A DNA stretch of 26,070 nt, taken from contig CALFYU010000388.1 in the NCBI GenBank assembly GCA_937952455.1, positions 1 to 26,070 of the forward strand. Reading direction: 5' to 3'. The notes beneath the pieces are model-generated. The model had not been told where the DNA came from. It was given only the letters and a program-made list of their open reading frames with translations, and searched no databases. Numbering within the stretch: the stretch's first letter is position 1; each line of letters opens with the position of its first letter. A program made the position numbers and the translations under genes. The stretch comes from an uncultured Planctomycetaceae bacterium (lineage in GTDB: Bacteria; Planctomycetota; Planctomycetia; Planctomycetales; Planctomycetaceae). Positions 8,423 to 15,485 of this stretch are shown piece by piece.

Positions 8423-8677
8423 TCATTCGCGAACACGGAATGCTAAGACGACGTCGCAGATTTCGCCAACAATAGCTCCGATACTCGCCATGACGATTGC
8501 TCCCACCGGGCTAGCAATCGCCATCATGAAGAACGCGCCGAGAGCCGGCATGCCGCATTCATCCATGCCGAGTGGTGGCGCCGGCCGTGACCAAAAAGAG
8601 AACAACATCCAGGCCCCGTAACAAAACGGAACGCCTGATCCGATCACGGCACCGCTGATGAAAAGACTCTTAGCCAT
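8423..8677 (-). CDS. Small two-helix membrane protein, uncharacterised
   Basis: This 84-residue protein has two predicted membrane segments, one near the N-terminus (LFISGAVIGSGVPFCYGAWM) and one in the second half (ALGAFFMMAIASPVGAIVMA and onward). They are separated by a short loop with two cysteines or prolines near PPLGMDECGMP. It starts MAKSLF, with only a weak AGG upstream. It sits in the same low-GC patch as the 89-residue gene downstream on the same strand, 44 bp apart. The pairing of a small soluble and a small membrane protein is noted, but I do not recognise either, and no toxin, holin or immunity family can be claimed. Confidence 0.5.
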   Translation of the reverse strand: MAKSLFISGAVIGSGVPFCYGAWMLFSFWSRPAPPLGMDECGMPALGAFFMMAIASPVGAIVMASIGAIVGEICDVVLAFRVRE

Positions 8678-8770
8678 TTGCGACCTGTTATTTGGTCATG
8701 AGTTGTCGCTGATTGTCCACTGCCGCTGTCGCCACGGCAAGCGGAATTCTCTCGCAACCCCATCCGCCCC

Positions 8771-9157
8771 TTAATTCAACGAAACCCGACGACGCACCGC
8801 AATACCGTATTCCATGTCGCCCACCGGGGAACCCTCGTCGAAACCGGCGTAGGGCTTCACGGGGAGTTCCGGCAGGTTGACTTCCGGCTCGTCTCCTTCC
8901 GGAGCGTCGATCACGACCCAATCGACGTCGTCGATGTCGAATTCCCGCTCCTTGATCACGTCGCCGTCGGCGTCGCAGACCGTCACCAGGATCTTGGCGA
9001 TCACGCCCTCTTCGTGGACGTATTCCAGATCGATCGTGTCGAACGGATTCGTGCAGGTGATTTCCAAAACGCCGTCGACCAGTTCTACGTCGGCGGCCAG
9101 CAATCGGGGATCGTCCAGGCAGTCAAACCGGATTTTGTGGTCCATAGCGTGTGACAT
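8771..9157 (-). CDS. Acidic uncharacterised protein, divergent from the ECF sigma gene
   Basis: This is a 128-residue, strongly acidic, beta-rich protein. It begins MSHAMDHKIRFDCLDDPRLL and contains repeated Asp/Glu-rich strands (DADGDVIKEREFDIDDVDWVVID, EGDEPEVNLPELPVKPYAGF). I see no signal peptide or membrane helix. The ATG at 9157 has AAGGA nine bases upstream; a second ATG lies four codons in. It is transcribed divergently from the sigma-factor/kinase operon across an intergenic region with two perfect inverted repeats. A regulatory link is therefore possible but only inferred. The family is not recognised. Confidence 0.65.
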   Translation of the reverse strand: MSHAMDHKIRFDCLDDPRLLAADVELVDGVLEITCTNPFDTIDLEYVHEEGVIAKILVTVCDADGDVIKEREFDIDDVDWVVIDAPEGDEPEVNLPELPVKPYAGFDEGSPVGDMEYGIAVRRRVSLN

Positions 9158-9208
9158 CGTTCTCTATCCTTAGCAGATTGGGGGGAGTCTTTTGTGTTTG
9201 GTGAAAGT

Positions 9209-9227
9209 GAGCGATGCGTCATCGCTC
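9209..9227. promoter_or_regulatory. Perfect 8-bp inverted repeat between divergent genes
   Basis: Arms gagcgatg and catcgctc are separated by a 3-base centre, 52 bp upstream of the acidic-protein start and about 170 bp upstream of the sigma-factor start. This could be an operator for a dimeric regulator or an RNA hairpin. There is no T-tract to make it a terminator. Confidence 0.4.
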
Positions 9228-9274
9228 TACTTGGAAATGCCGACGCGGGGCACCTAAAGGCCAAAAAACTTGAT

Positions 9275-9291
9275 CGAATTTTGGAAATTCG
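9275..9291. promoter_or_regulatory. AT-rich inverted repeat in the sigma-factor upstream region
   Basis: Perfect arms cgaattt and aaattcg flank a tgg centre. A further imperfect inverted repeat follows (arms near 9288-9297 and 9315-9325), so the 110 bp before the sigma-factor ribosome binding site is dense in dyad symmetry. It is a possible regulator binding site or structured leader. Confidence 0.35.
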
Positions 9292-9398
9292 CGATTTTTC
9301 GCCCGAATGGCGGCAAATCCGCGAAAATGTTTGCGTCGCAAGTTGTTTCCGGATAGTGTGTTATGAGAATACTTTCTTACCGGGAGGGACCGGCGACG

Positions 9399-10034
9399 AT
9401 GAGCGAAACTTTCTCAGCCGACGATTCCGTGGCCGGATGGATTCAGGGGCTGAAACAAAAGGACGAATATGCCGCTCAGCAATTGTGGGAGCGGTACTTC
9501 ACGCGGTTGACCGCCCTGGCCGGTCGTAAGCTGCCCGGCCACGTTCGCCGCGACTTTGATGAAGAGGACGTCGCACTCAGCGCCTTTCACAGCCTGTGCC
9601 GCGGCGTGCGACAGGACCGTTTCCCGGACCTCAAGGACCGGGACAACTTGTGGTCGTTGCTGGTGGTGATCACGGCCCGCAAGGTGGCGCATCAGTTGCG
9701 CGAGCGGACCGCCAAAAAGCGAGGCGACGGCAACGTCCGCGGCGAATCGGTGTTCGAGGTCGACGTCCGTTCGCTGGCGGCGGGCATCGATCGCGTGATC
9801 GGCGAAACGCCCACGCCCGATTTTGCCATCCAGGTTTCGGAGGAGTCGGAGCGTTTGATGGACATGCTGCCGGACGATTCCTTTCGCGAGGTCGCACGGC
9901 TGAAGTTTGAAGGTTACTCCAACGAAGAAATCGCGCAAATGACCGGACACGGCCTGCGGACGGTCGTACGGCGGTTGAGTTTGATACGAAAAGTGTGGAA
10001 CAGCGAATTCGAAGGTGATCTGCCGGCGGAATGA
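9399..10034 (+). CDS. ECF-family RNA polymerase sigma factor
   Basis: This is a 211-residue sigma-70 family protein of the extracytoplasmic-function type, closest by eye to the ECF group common in planctomycetes (PF07638-like). The region 2 core reads WIQGLKQKDEYAAQQLWERY, followed by DFDEEDVALSAFHSLCRGV and the DNA-melting helix DNLWSLLVVITARKVAHQLR. Region 4 carries a helix-turn-helix: FREVARLKFEGYSNEEIAQM and on to GLRTVVRRLSLIRKVW. The ATG at 9399 has a GGAGGGA upstream; an in-frame ATG at 9363 is less well placed. The stop overlaps the kinase start as ATGA, so the two are translationally coupled. No anti-sigma gene is present. Control through the coupled kinase is likely, as in known ECF groups genetically linked to Ser/Thr kinases, but it is inferred. 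Confidence 0.9.
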   Translation: MSETFSADDSVAGWIQGLKQKDEYAAQQLWERYFTRLTALAGRKLPGHVRRDFDEEDVALSAFHSLCRGVRQDRFPDLKDRDNLWSLLVVITARKVAHQLRERTAKKRGDGNVRGESVFEVDVRSLAAGIDRVIGETPTPDFAIQVSEESERLMDMLPDDSFREVARLKFEGYSNEEIAQMTGHGLRTVVRRLSLIRKVWNSEFEGDLPAE

Positions 10035-11641
10035 CCAAGCAACTGTCACAAACCGGATTGAGCCTCGCGCACGAGTTGCAACTCGATACGCTGTGCGTGC
10101 AATTCGAGGAAGCGTGGCAAGACGGACGGGCAGCGGTCATCGAGGAGTATCTGGAGCAGGCGGAGGAGATACTGCATCCCCCGTTGCTCAAAGAGCTGTT
10201 GCTGATCGAGTTGGAGATGCTCCGCCGGTCGGGGACGTCGCCTGAGGCGGACGAATATCGGCACCGATTTCCCGAACTGAAGTCTGCGGTGGACGCGGCG
10301 TTCGCCGAAGCGCCTCCGGCTGCGACCTCGACCGGTGTCAGCGTTGCACGCACCGAGTACGAAATCATTTCGCAACTCAGCACAAGCCGCGAAGGGTTGA
10401 GCTATCGCGCCAAACGGGCGGGGGACGGCACCGAAGTCGACATTGTCATGCTCAGTCAGCTCGACCCGGCCGCAGCGGACCGCGTCAAGAAACGGGTGCG
10501 GCTCGCGCGGCAATTGTCCCATCCGTCGGTCACCCGCGTGCTCGAGCTAAACCTCGACGGCGATGAGATGTCGGTTGTCCTGGAACCGTCCGCTCCGCTC
10601 CGGCTGTCGCAAGCGGCGACCGTCGAGACACAGGATCTGTCGAACGACGTCATCAATTACGGCTGCCAATTGGCGTCGGCCGTGGCGGCGGGACATCGCT
10701 TAGGTTTGGCGCACGGCAGTTTGACGCCGGAATCGACTCGCGTCCGCCCCGACGGCAATTTGCAGATCGACTTTGTGCGGCCGTCGCCCCCCGGAGAGCC
10801 GGGACAAACGGCGAGCGATCAGTCGATGGAGACGCAGCTATTCGATCCAGCGACATCCGATTCCGCCGGCGAACCGGATGTGGCGACCGATGTTTACAGT
10901 CTTTCGGCGCTTTTAGTTTGGCTATTTACGGGTGAGCAGGATCAGCCGATCGAGCGCGTCGAACAATTTCGCGACAAGCTGCAGCAGCGTCTGCCGAAAT
11001 CCGCCGAGAATGACACGCGGGTGCAGGAGTTGTGTGCAGCGGTGGCCCGCGCGCTGGATGGTGACCCGGCAGGCCGCGGAACGGCACAGGAAATCTGTCT
11101 GCGGCTCGAAGCTATCGCCGATGCCGCCGGCGTCGTGCGGCCGGTCGTTCACGATGTGGAGTCGACAATCGTTGGCGACGGAGCAGGGGGTCCGCTGCGG
11201 CAGGGAGACCTGGAGGCCACGGTCGACCGCGCGCTTCGGCAAAAGTCCGGCGCCGGTGCAACGCCCACACAGATTGGACGATTTCGCATCGTCCGCAAGA
11301 TCGGTGCCGGCGGCATGGGGGACGTGTATGAAGCAGAAGACACGTCGGACGGGGCGCGGGTGGCGATTAAACTGCTCAGCGCGCGAATTCTCGACCATCC
11401 CGATGCCGTCCGCCGCTTTTACAAAGAGGGACGGCTGCTGGGCGAGATCAACAACCCCTACGTCACCAATCTGGTCGAGGTGAACGAAGATGCCGGACAA
11501 CATTACATCGCCATGGAATACGTGGCGGGAACCGACTTGCGAAAGCTGATTCGCCAATGCGCTCCGCTGCAAGAGCGCGTGGCGCTCTCGCTGATTGCGG
11601 ACGCGGCGCGGGGACTGTCGGCGCGCACGAACTGGGCATGA
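10031..11641 (+). CDS. Giant Ser/Thr kinase, 5' part: N-terminal region, pseudokinase and kinase N-lobe
   Basis: This 536-codon frame is the first part of a gene broken by a frameshift near 11623. Residues 1-95 match the N-terminal region usual in planctomycete kinases (FEEAWQDGRAAVIEEYL, LLKELLLIELEMLRRSG, EYRHRFPEL). Residues 110 to about 345 look like a degenerate kinase fold. The VAIK position reads VDIVML (Val139 for Lys), HRD reads HGS (228-230), DFG reads DFV (247-249), and there is no glycine loop, yet DVYSLSALLVWLFTGE is recognisable. A canonical N-lobe follows: IGRFRIVRKIGAGGMGDVYE with catalytic Lys447 in VAIKLL. The frame then runs into out-of-frame codons and stops at 11641, just before HRD, so this product alone could not be an active kinase. 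The ATG overlaps the sigma-factor stop. Confidence 0.85.
   Translation: MTKQLSQTGLSLAHELQLDTLCVQFEEAWQDGRAAVIEEYLEQAEEILHPPLLKELLLIELEMLRRSGTSPEADEYRHRFPELKSAVDAAFAEAPPAATSTGVSVARTEYEIISQLSTSREGLSYRAKRAGDGTEVDIVMLSQLDPAAADRVKKRVRLARQLSHPSVTRVLELNLDGDEMSVVLEPSAPLRLSQAATVETQDLSNDVINYGCQLASAVAAGHRLGLAHGSLTPESTRVRPDGNLQIDFVRPSPPGEPGQTASDQSMETQLFDPATSDSAGEPDVATDVYSLSALLVWLFTGEQDQPIERVEQFRDKLQQRLPKSAENDTRVQELCAAVARALDGDPAGRGTAQEICLRLEAIADAAGVVRPVVHDVESTIVGDGAGGPLRQGDLEATVDRALRQKSGAGATPTQIGRFRIVRKIGAGGMGDVYEAEDTSDGARVAIKLLSARILDHPDAVRRFYKEGRLLGEINNPYVTNLVEVNEDAGQHYIAMEYVAGTDLRKLIRQCAPLQERVALSLIADAARGLSARTNWA
11611..11640 (+). other. Frameshift site (apparent one-base deletion)
   Basis: Kinase homology leaves frame 10031 at about 11623 and continues in the frame of the 3' part. 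Here ctgtcggcgcgcacgaactg would restore GLSAAHELGMIHRD if one G were added to make gcggcgcac. No X XXY YYZ slippery heptamer is present, so programmed frameshifting is unlikely. A base-calling error or a recent mutation is more probable. Confidence 0.8.
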
Positions 11642-14007
11642 TCCATCGCGACATCAAACCGGCGAACATTCTGTTGGCCTACGACGGAGCGGACGAGAAC
11701 TTTGATGTTGGCCTGTTGGATCCGACGATGGAGACGCTCAAACAGCTCCGCGTTAAGCTGTCGGACTTTGGTTTGGCGCGGCAGGTCGACCAGAGCGAAT
11801 CGATGCGGATGACGCAAACCGGCATGTTGCTGGGAACCCCCTCCTACATGTCGCCGGAGCAGTTCGCCAATCTGGGCGACGTGGGGCAGGGGACCGACGT
11901 GTATGCGCTGGGGATCACCCTGTTCGAGATGCTGGCGGGAAAACCCCCGTTTGAGGCGGGGGACGCGGCTAGCTTGATGAACATGCACTGCAACGAACCG
12001 CCGCCTCCGCTGCAAAAATTCAATGCCGACGCCAGCGCGGCGACGTGCGAGATCATTCAACGCACGCTGGCCAAGAATCCTCAAGATCGTTACGCCGATG
12101 CTGCGCAGTTTTTGCATGAAGTCGATCGTTTGCTCCGCGGCGAAGCGACGGCGATGGAGATTCATCCGCACCTGCCGCCGCACGATCCGACGAAAATATT
12201 CGAAGAGGTCTTTGAATGGGATCTGCAAGGGAGTGCGGAGGCGCTCTGGCCGTATGTGTCAAACACGGACCGCATCAATTGTGCAGTAGGCGTGCCGTCG
12301 GTCGTCTATCAGACGCGCCGCGATGATCGCGGCCGGCTCCGCAAATACGGCGAGTTCCGTATGGCGGGATTGCAGATCGGTTGGGAGGAACATCCGTTTG
12401 AATCGGTCGAAGGGCAACGGCTGGGGATTCTCCGCGAATTCGACAAGGGGCCCTTCGAATGGTTTTTGAGTATCGTGGAGTTGATGCCGCAGTCCGCCGG
12501 CGGCACGAAACTGCGGCACACGGTGCGCATCAATCCGCGAGGACTGGTGGGGCGATTGGTGGCGACGATGGAGGTCACCGTCAAAGGCAAGCGAGCGTTG
12601 GATCGGGTGTACGGCCGTATTGACCAGGCGGTGACGGGGCGATTGGGGGATTCGGCATTAACCGATCCGTTCATTGCGCCGGAACGCATGTCCAAAGCGC
12701 GGCAGCAGCGATTGGAATCCCGACTGGACCGTCTCGCGCAGCGCGGTATCGATCCCACCACCATCGAACATCTCGGCGAGTTCCTTCGCGACGCCCCGGC
12801 ACAGGAACTGGGACGAATCCGCCCGATCGCGGTCGCCCGCAACTTCGGACTGGACGGCCCGCAGTTCGTCGTCAGTTGTTTGCATGCCGCGCGCGAAGGA
12901 TTGTTGGATATCGGCTGGGACATTCTCTGCCCCACTTGCCGGATTTCTTCGCGAGTCGCGGACACGCTCAAGGAAATCGAGCAGCATGAGCGGTGTGAAG
13001 TTTGCGATCTCGATTTCGAGGTCGACCTGGCAAATTCCCTGGAATTGATCTTCAAAGCACATCCGGAGATTCGCGCCGCCGACGTGGGGACCTATTGCAT
13101 CGGCGGACCGGAACATTCGCCGCACGTCGTGGTGCAGATTCGAATGGCGCCGGGGGAGCGGGCGGAGCTGGCCCCCGTTTTGTCCGAAGGCGAATACGTA
13201 CTCCGCAGCGCACAGTTGGATTCGGTCCATCGCCTGCGGGTATTGCCCCTGAAGGGGACCACGCGAGGCGAGCTCGTGCTCTCCCCCGAGATCGTCGGGC
13301 CGACCACGCACCACCTTCGCGCGGGGCGGACTGTTCTGGCGATCACCAGCGACTATGACCACGAGATCGTCGTCCGTCTGGAACGCCGCATTCCGCTGCA
13401 GGACGTGTTCACCGCAGCACAGGCCGCGGCGCTGCCGGCGTTTCGCGATCTCTTCCCTGATGAATCGCTCAAGTCGGGACGGCTGTTGAACGTGTCGACC
13501 GTGACGCTATTGGCGATCGACTTGGCAGAGGTCGACCGGCTGTTTGAAGAATTGGGTGACGGCGAGGTCTATGCGCGGGTGCAACGCTTCGAGCGGTTGG
13601 TGGACCACAATGTTCGCTTGCACTCCGGCGCAATTGTACGCCCTCTGGGGACGGGAGTACTGTGCGCCTTCGATACTCCACAAGATGCCGTCCAAGCCGT
13701 GCTGAGCCTTGAGGATGATCTGAACCGGCCGACGAATCGCGATCTGCGAATCCTGGCGGGTGCGCACCGCGGTACCGTGTTGGCGACGTCCGACGACGGG
13801 CGGTTGGGCTATTTCGGCTCGGTGGCCCACGTGACCGAAACGCTGGCGCGGATGGCCGCTCCTGGCGAAATGCTCGTCACCGAAGCAATTGCGGCCGACC
13901 CGCTCGTGGCGGCGCTGGTCGATCAACAGCGACTTCACGTCGATTTCTGCGATCTCCCGCTACCCGCCCGCCACGGACACCGTTGCCGAAGGATTCGGCT
14001 GCGATAA
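11623..14007 (+). CDS. Giant Ser/Thr kinase, 3' part: kinase C-lobe, SRPBCC-like, DUF5939-like and degenerate cyclase domains
   Basis: This is the continuation of the kinase gene after the frameshift, 794 residues here and about 1,325 in all. Numbers below are for the bridged protein. The C-lobe has MIHRDIKPANILL (Asp541), SDFGLAR (Asp579), GTPSYMSPEQF and DVYALGITLFEMLAGKPPF, so the second kinase appears catalytically competent. Residues about 724-870 (FEEVFEWDLQG onward) resemble a SRPBCC/polyketide-cyclase-like fold. A CPTC...CEVC zinc pair (967, 970, 989, 992) then leads into a DUF5939-like module (YCIGGPEHSPHVVVQIRMAPGE). From about 1154 a class III adenylate/guanylate cyclase-like domain follows; the first metal Asp is kept (AIDL, Asp1164) but GDG reads GTG (Thr1208). 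No membrane helix is seen. If translated alone, it could start at ATG 11557 or 11638. Confidence 0.82.
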   Translation, partial: AHELGMIHRDIKPANILLAYDGADENFDVGLLDPTMETLKQLRVKLSDFGLARQVDQSESMRMTQTGMLLGTPSYMSPEQFANLGDVGQGTDVYALGITLFEMLAGKPPFEAGDAASLMNMHCNEPPPPLQKFNADASAATCEIIQRTLAKNPQDRYADAAQFLHEVDRLLRGEATAMEIHPHLPPHDPTKIFEEVFEWDLQGSAEALWPYVSNTDRINCAVGVPSVVYQTRRDDRGRLRKYGEFRMAGLQIGWEEHPFESVEGQRLGILREFDKGPFEWFLSIVELMPQSAGGTKLRHTVRINPRGLVGRLVATMEVTVKGKRALDRVYGRIDQAVTGRLGDSALTDPFIAPERMSKARQQRLESRLDRLAQRGIDPTTIEHLGEFLRDAPAQELGRIRPIAVARNFGLDGPQFVVSCLHAAREGLLDIGWDILCPTCRISSRVADTLKEIEQHERCEVCDLDFEVDLANSLELIFKAHPEIRAADVGTYCIGGPEHSPHVVVQIRMAPGERAELAPVLSEGEYVLRSAQLDSVHRLRVLPLKGTTRGELVLSPEIVGPTTHHLRAGRTVLAITSDYDHEIVVRLERRIPLQDVFTAAQAAALPAFRDLFPDESLKSGRLLNVSTVTLLAIDLAEVDRLFEELGDGEVYARVQRFERLVDHNVRLHSGAIVRPLGTGVLCAFDTPQDAVQAVLSLEDDLNRPTNRDLRILAGAHRGTVLATSDDGRLGYFGSVAHVTETLARMAAPGEMLVTEAIAADPLVAALVDQQRLHVDFCDLPLPARHGHRCRRIRLR

Positions 14008-14190
14008 CCGCTATCTCAAAGGGGATGGGCCGACGGAAGCGGCACGCGTTGGGTCCCACACGCCGCGATGCCGTTAAATTCCGCAAAATCGGTAAGAACT
14101 GCCCAAGTCTCCTGATCCGCACGGCCGATACGTGAGATGTCGGTCAACCTATTCCGATTCGCGCCGAGATTTGGTCCGTTATTCAAACAA

Positions 14191-14280
14191 CCGGTTTCAA
14201 AACCCTCTGACGCGTCGCGTACACACTCATATGGCAGATCCGCGAACAGGCGCAACCGGGCTTTGAAACTGGCTCTAGGC
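14191..14280. repeat. 90-bp dispersed inverted-repeat element, copy B
   Basis: This is the second copy of the element at 3376-3465, in the same orientation and of equal length, with about 74 of 90 identical positions by hand alignment. Its ends (ccggtttcaaaaccc and gggctttgaaactgg) form a better inverted repeat than copy A, 13 of 15 pairing. It ends ten bases before the Shine-Dalgarno sequence of the gene starting at 14300, so it would lie in that gene's 5' region if the promoter is upstream. Confidence 0.7.
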
Positions 14281-14299
14281 ATGAAACGTGGAGAGCAAC

Positions 14300-15397
14300 A
14301 TGGCAATTGATCGCTGGCACACGGCGCACATGCGGCTTCGGCCGTATATGAGCGGAGTTGTCTTGCTCGCGATGGCCCTGTGGGCCGCACGCTCCGCTAC
14401 GGCCGAAGAGGTTCGCTACGGGTTTTCCTCGCCGATGTCTCCCTATGCCGCAACGAATCAAGATCTTCCCAGCGCGGCCATGTCCTCGACGACGACAGCC
14501 GACTTCCACCGCCGGCCAGGGGAAACCGAACCGCTGGAAACGGTCTCGTATGAACAACCTTGCGACGCGTGCGGGCCGACCGATCCGTGCGGCTGCGGCA
14601 CGGCGTGGTATGACAACCTCCTACTGTTCGGCGGCTTGGACGGCTCGAAGCAGCCGCAGGATTTCGGCGTCAACGCACAATTCGGCGGGCGTTTTCACGT
14701 GAACATGGGACTTCCGCTGTGGGAGGCTCAGGGCTTGGGCGTGCAGATCGGAACGGCGCTCAACTATACCGACAACGCGGTACAAGTCTTCGAACGGGTC
14801 GACGGAACAAAGGATCGCTTTCAGAACTATACGACGATCGGTCTGTTTCAACGGACGGAAGCGGGACTGATCTGGGCAGTAGGATACGACTTCTTGTATG
14901 AGGACTATTACGACGACTTCAACCTCGGACAATGGCGGGGCGACGTGGGATTCGCGGTGGACGAGCAAAATGAGTTCGGAACCTGGTTCGCCATCAGCAA
15001 CAAGCGAGACAGCGGCCATTATCTCACGATCCCGTTGACGCTCGATCCAATCACGCAGGGCAATATCTACTGGCGTCGCACGTGGGAAAACGATGCTCAA
15101 ACCACGTTCTGGCTGGGTATCGCCGAAGGGCACGGCGAAGTCAATCTGGCATTGGGTGACCTGCGTCCGGTCGGAGAACGGTTGGTGTTCGGGGCGGATG
15201 TCTTCGTGCCGCTGAACCCGTGGCTGGCGCTATTCGGCCAAGCCAACTTCATCACGCCGGCCGATACGGGAACGGTAGACGCGTTTCTGGGAATCGCCTT
15301 CTTCCCCGGCGGTTCCCACGGCGCCCGCAACCGCCGCTTCGCCCCGCGCCTGCCGGTGGCCAACAACACGACGTTCGCGACCGACCTTTCGCGGTAA
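14300..15397 (+). CDS. Secreted outer-surface-like beta-rich protein (DUF6666-like)
   Basis: This is a 365-residue exported protein. A signal peptide (MRLRPYMSGVVLLAMALWAA, cleavage probably near SATAEE) is followed by a low-complexity linker and a cysteine-rich motif, CDACGPTDPCGCG. The rest is a long beta-rich domain with many aromatic and glycine residues, for example LLFGGLDGSKQPQDFGVNAQ, NMGLPLWEAQGLGVQIGTAL and GYDFLYEDYYDDFNLGQWRG. The alternating strand pattern resembles an outer-membrane beta-barrel or the planctomycete DUF6666 group; I am moderately sure of the latter by recollection only. The ATG at 14300 has GGAG six bases upstream. A GTG at 14288 is possible but lacks a site. The gene converges with the beta-helix gene, and a GC-rich hairpin lies between them. 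Confidence 0.75.
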   Translation: MAIDRWHTAHMRLRPYMSGVVLLAMALWAARSATAEEVRYGFSSPMSPYAATNQDLPSAAMSSTTTADFHRRPGETEPLETVSYEQPCDACGPTDPCGCGTAWYDNLLLFGGLDGSKQPQDFGVNAQFGGRFHVNMGLPLWEAQGLGVQIGTALNYTDNAVQVFERVDGTKDRFQNYTTIGLFQRTEAGLIWAVGYDFLYEDYYDDFNLGQWRGDVGFAVDEQNEFGTWFAISNKRDSGHYLTIPLTLDPITQGNIYWRRTWENDAQTTFWLGIAEGHGEVNLALGDLRPVGERLVFGADVFVPLNPWLALFGQANFITPADTGTVDAFLGIAFFPGGSHGARNRRFAPRLPVANNTTFATDLSR

Positions 15398-15408
15398 CAT
15401 TTGTGTAG

Positions 15409-15425
15409 GTCCGGCTGTGCCGGAC
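15409..15425. terminator. Hairpin between convergent genes
   Basis: A perfect 7-bp stem (gtccggc and gccggac) with a tgt loop begins 12 bp after the stop at 15397 and lies 61 bp beyond the end of the minus-strand gene. Its symmetry could serve both directions. No T-tract follows, so it may act as an RNA 3' structure rather than a strict intrinsic terminator. Confidence 0.45.
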
Positions 15426-15485
15426 GACGGGGACACGAATGTTGGTGATGACGCGGCCGGCCAGTACAACCGCGCCTACGACAAT

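Noticed and set aside
11611..11640. Programmed -1 ribosomal frameshifting in the kinase gene
   Set aside because: No slippery heptamer or evident downstream pseudoknot was seen. A single missing G in a gcggcg context is a simpler explanation.
11503..12228. Minus-strand open frame across the kinase frameshift
   Set aside because: It lies opposite a canonical kinase C-lobe, and its Arg/His/Gln-rich translation looks like antisense.
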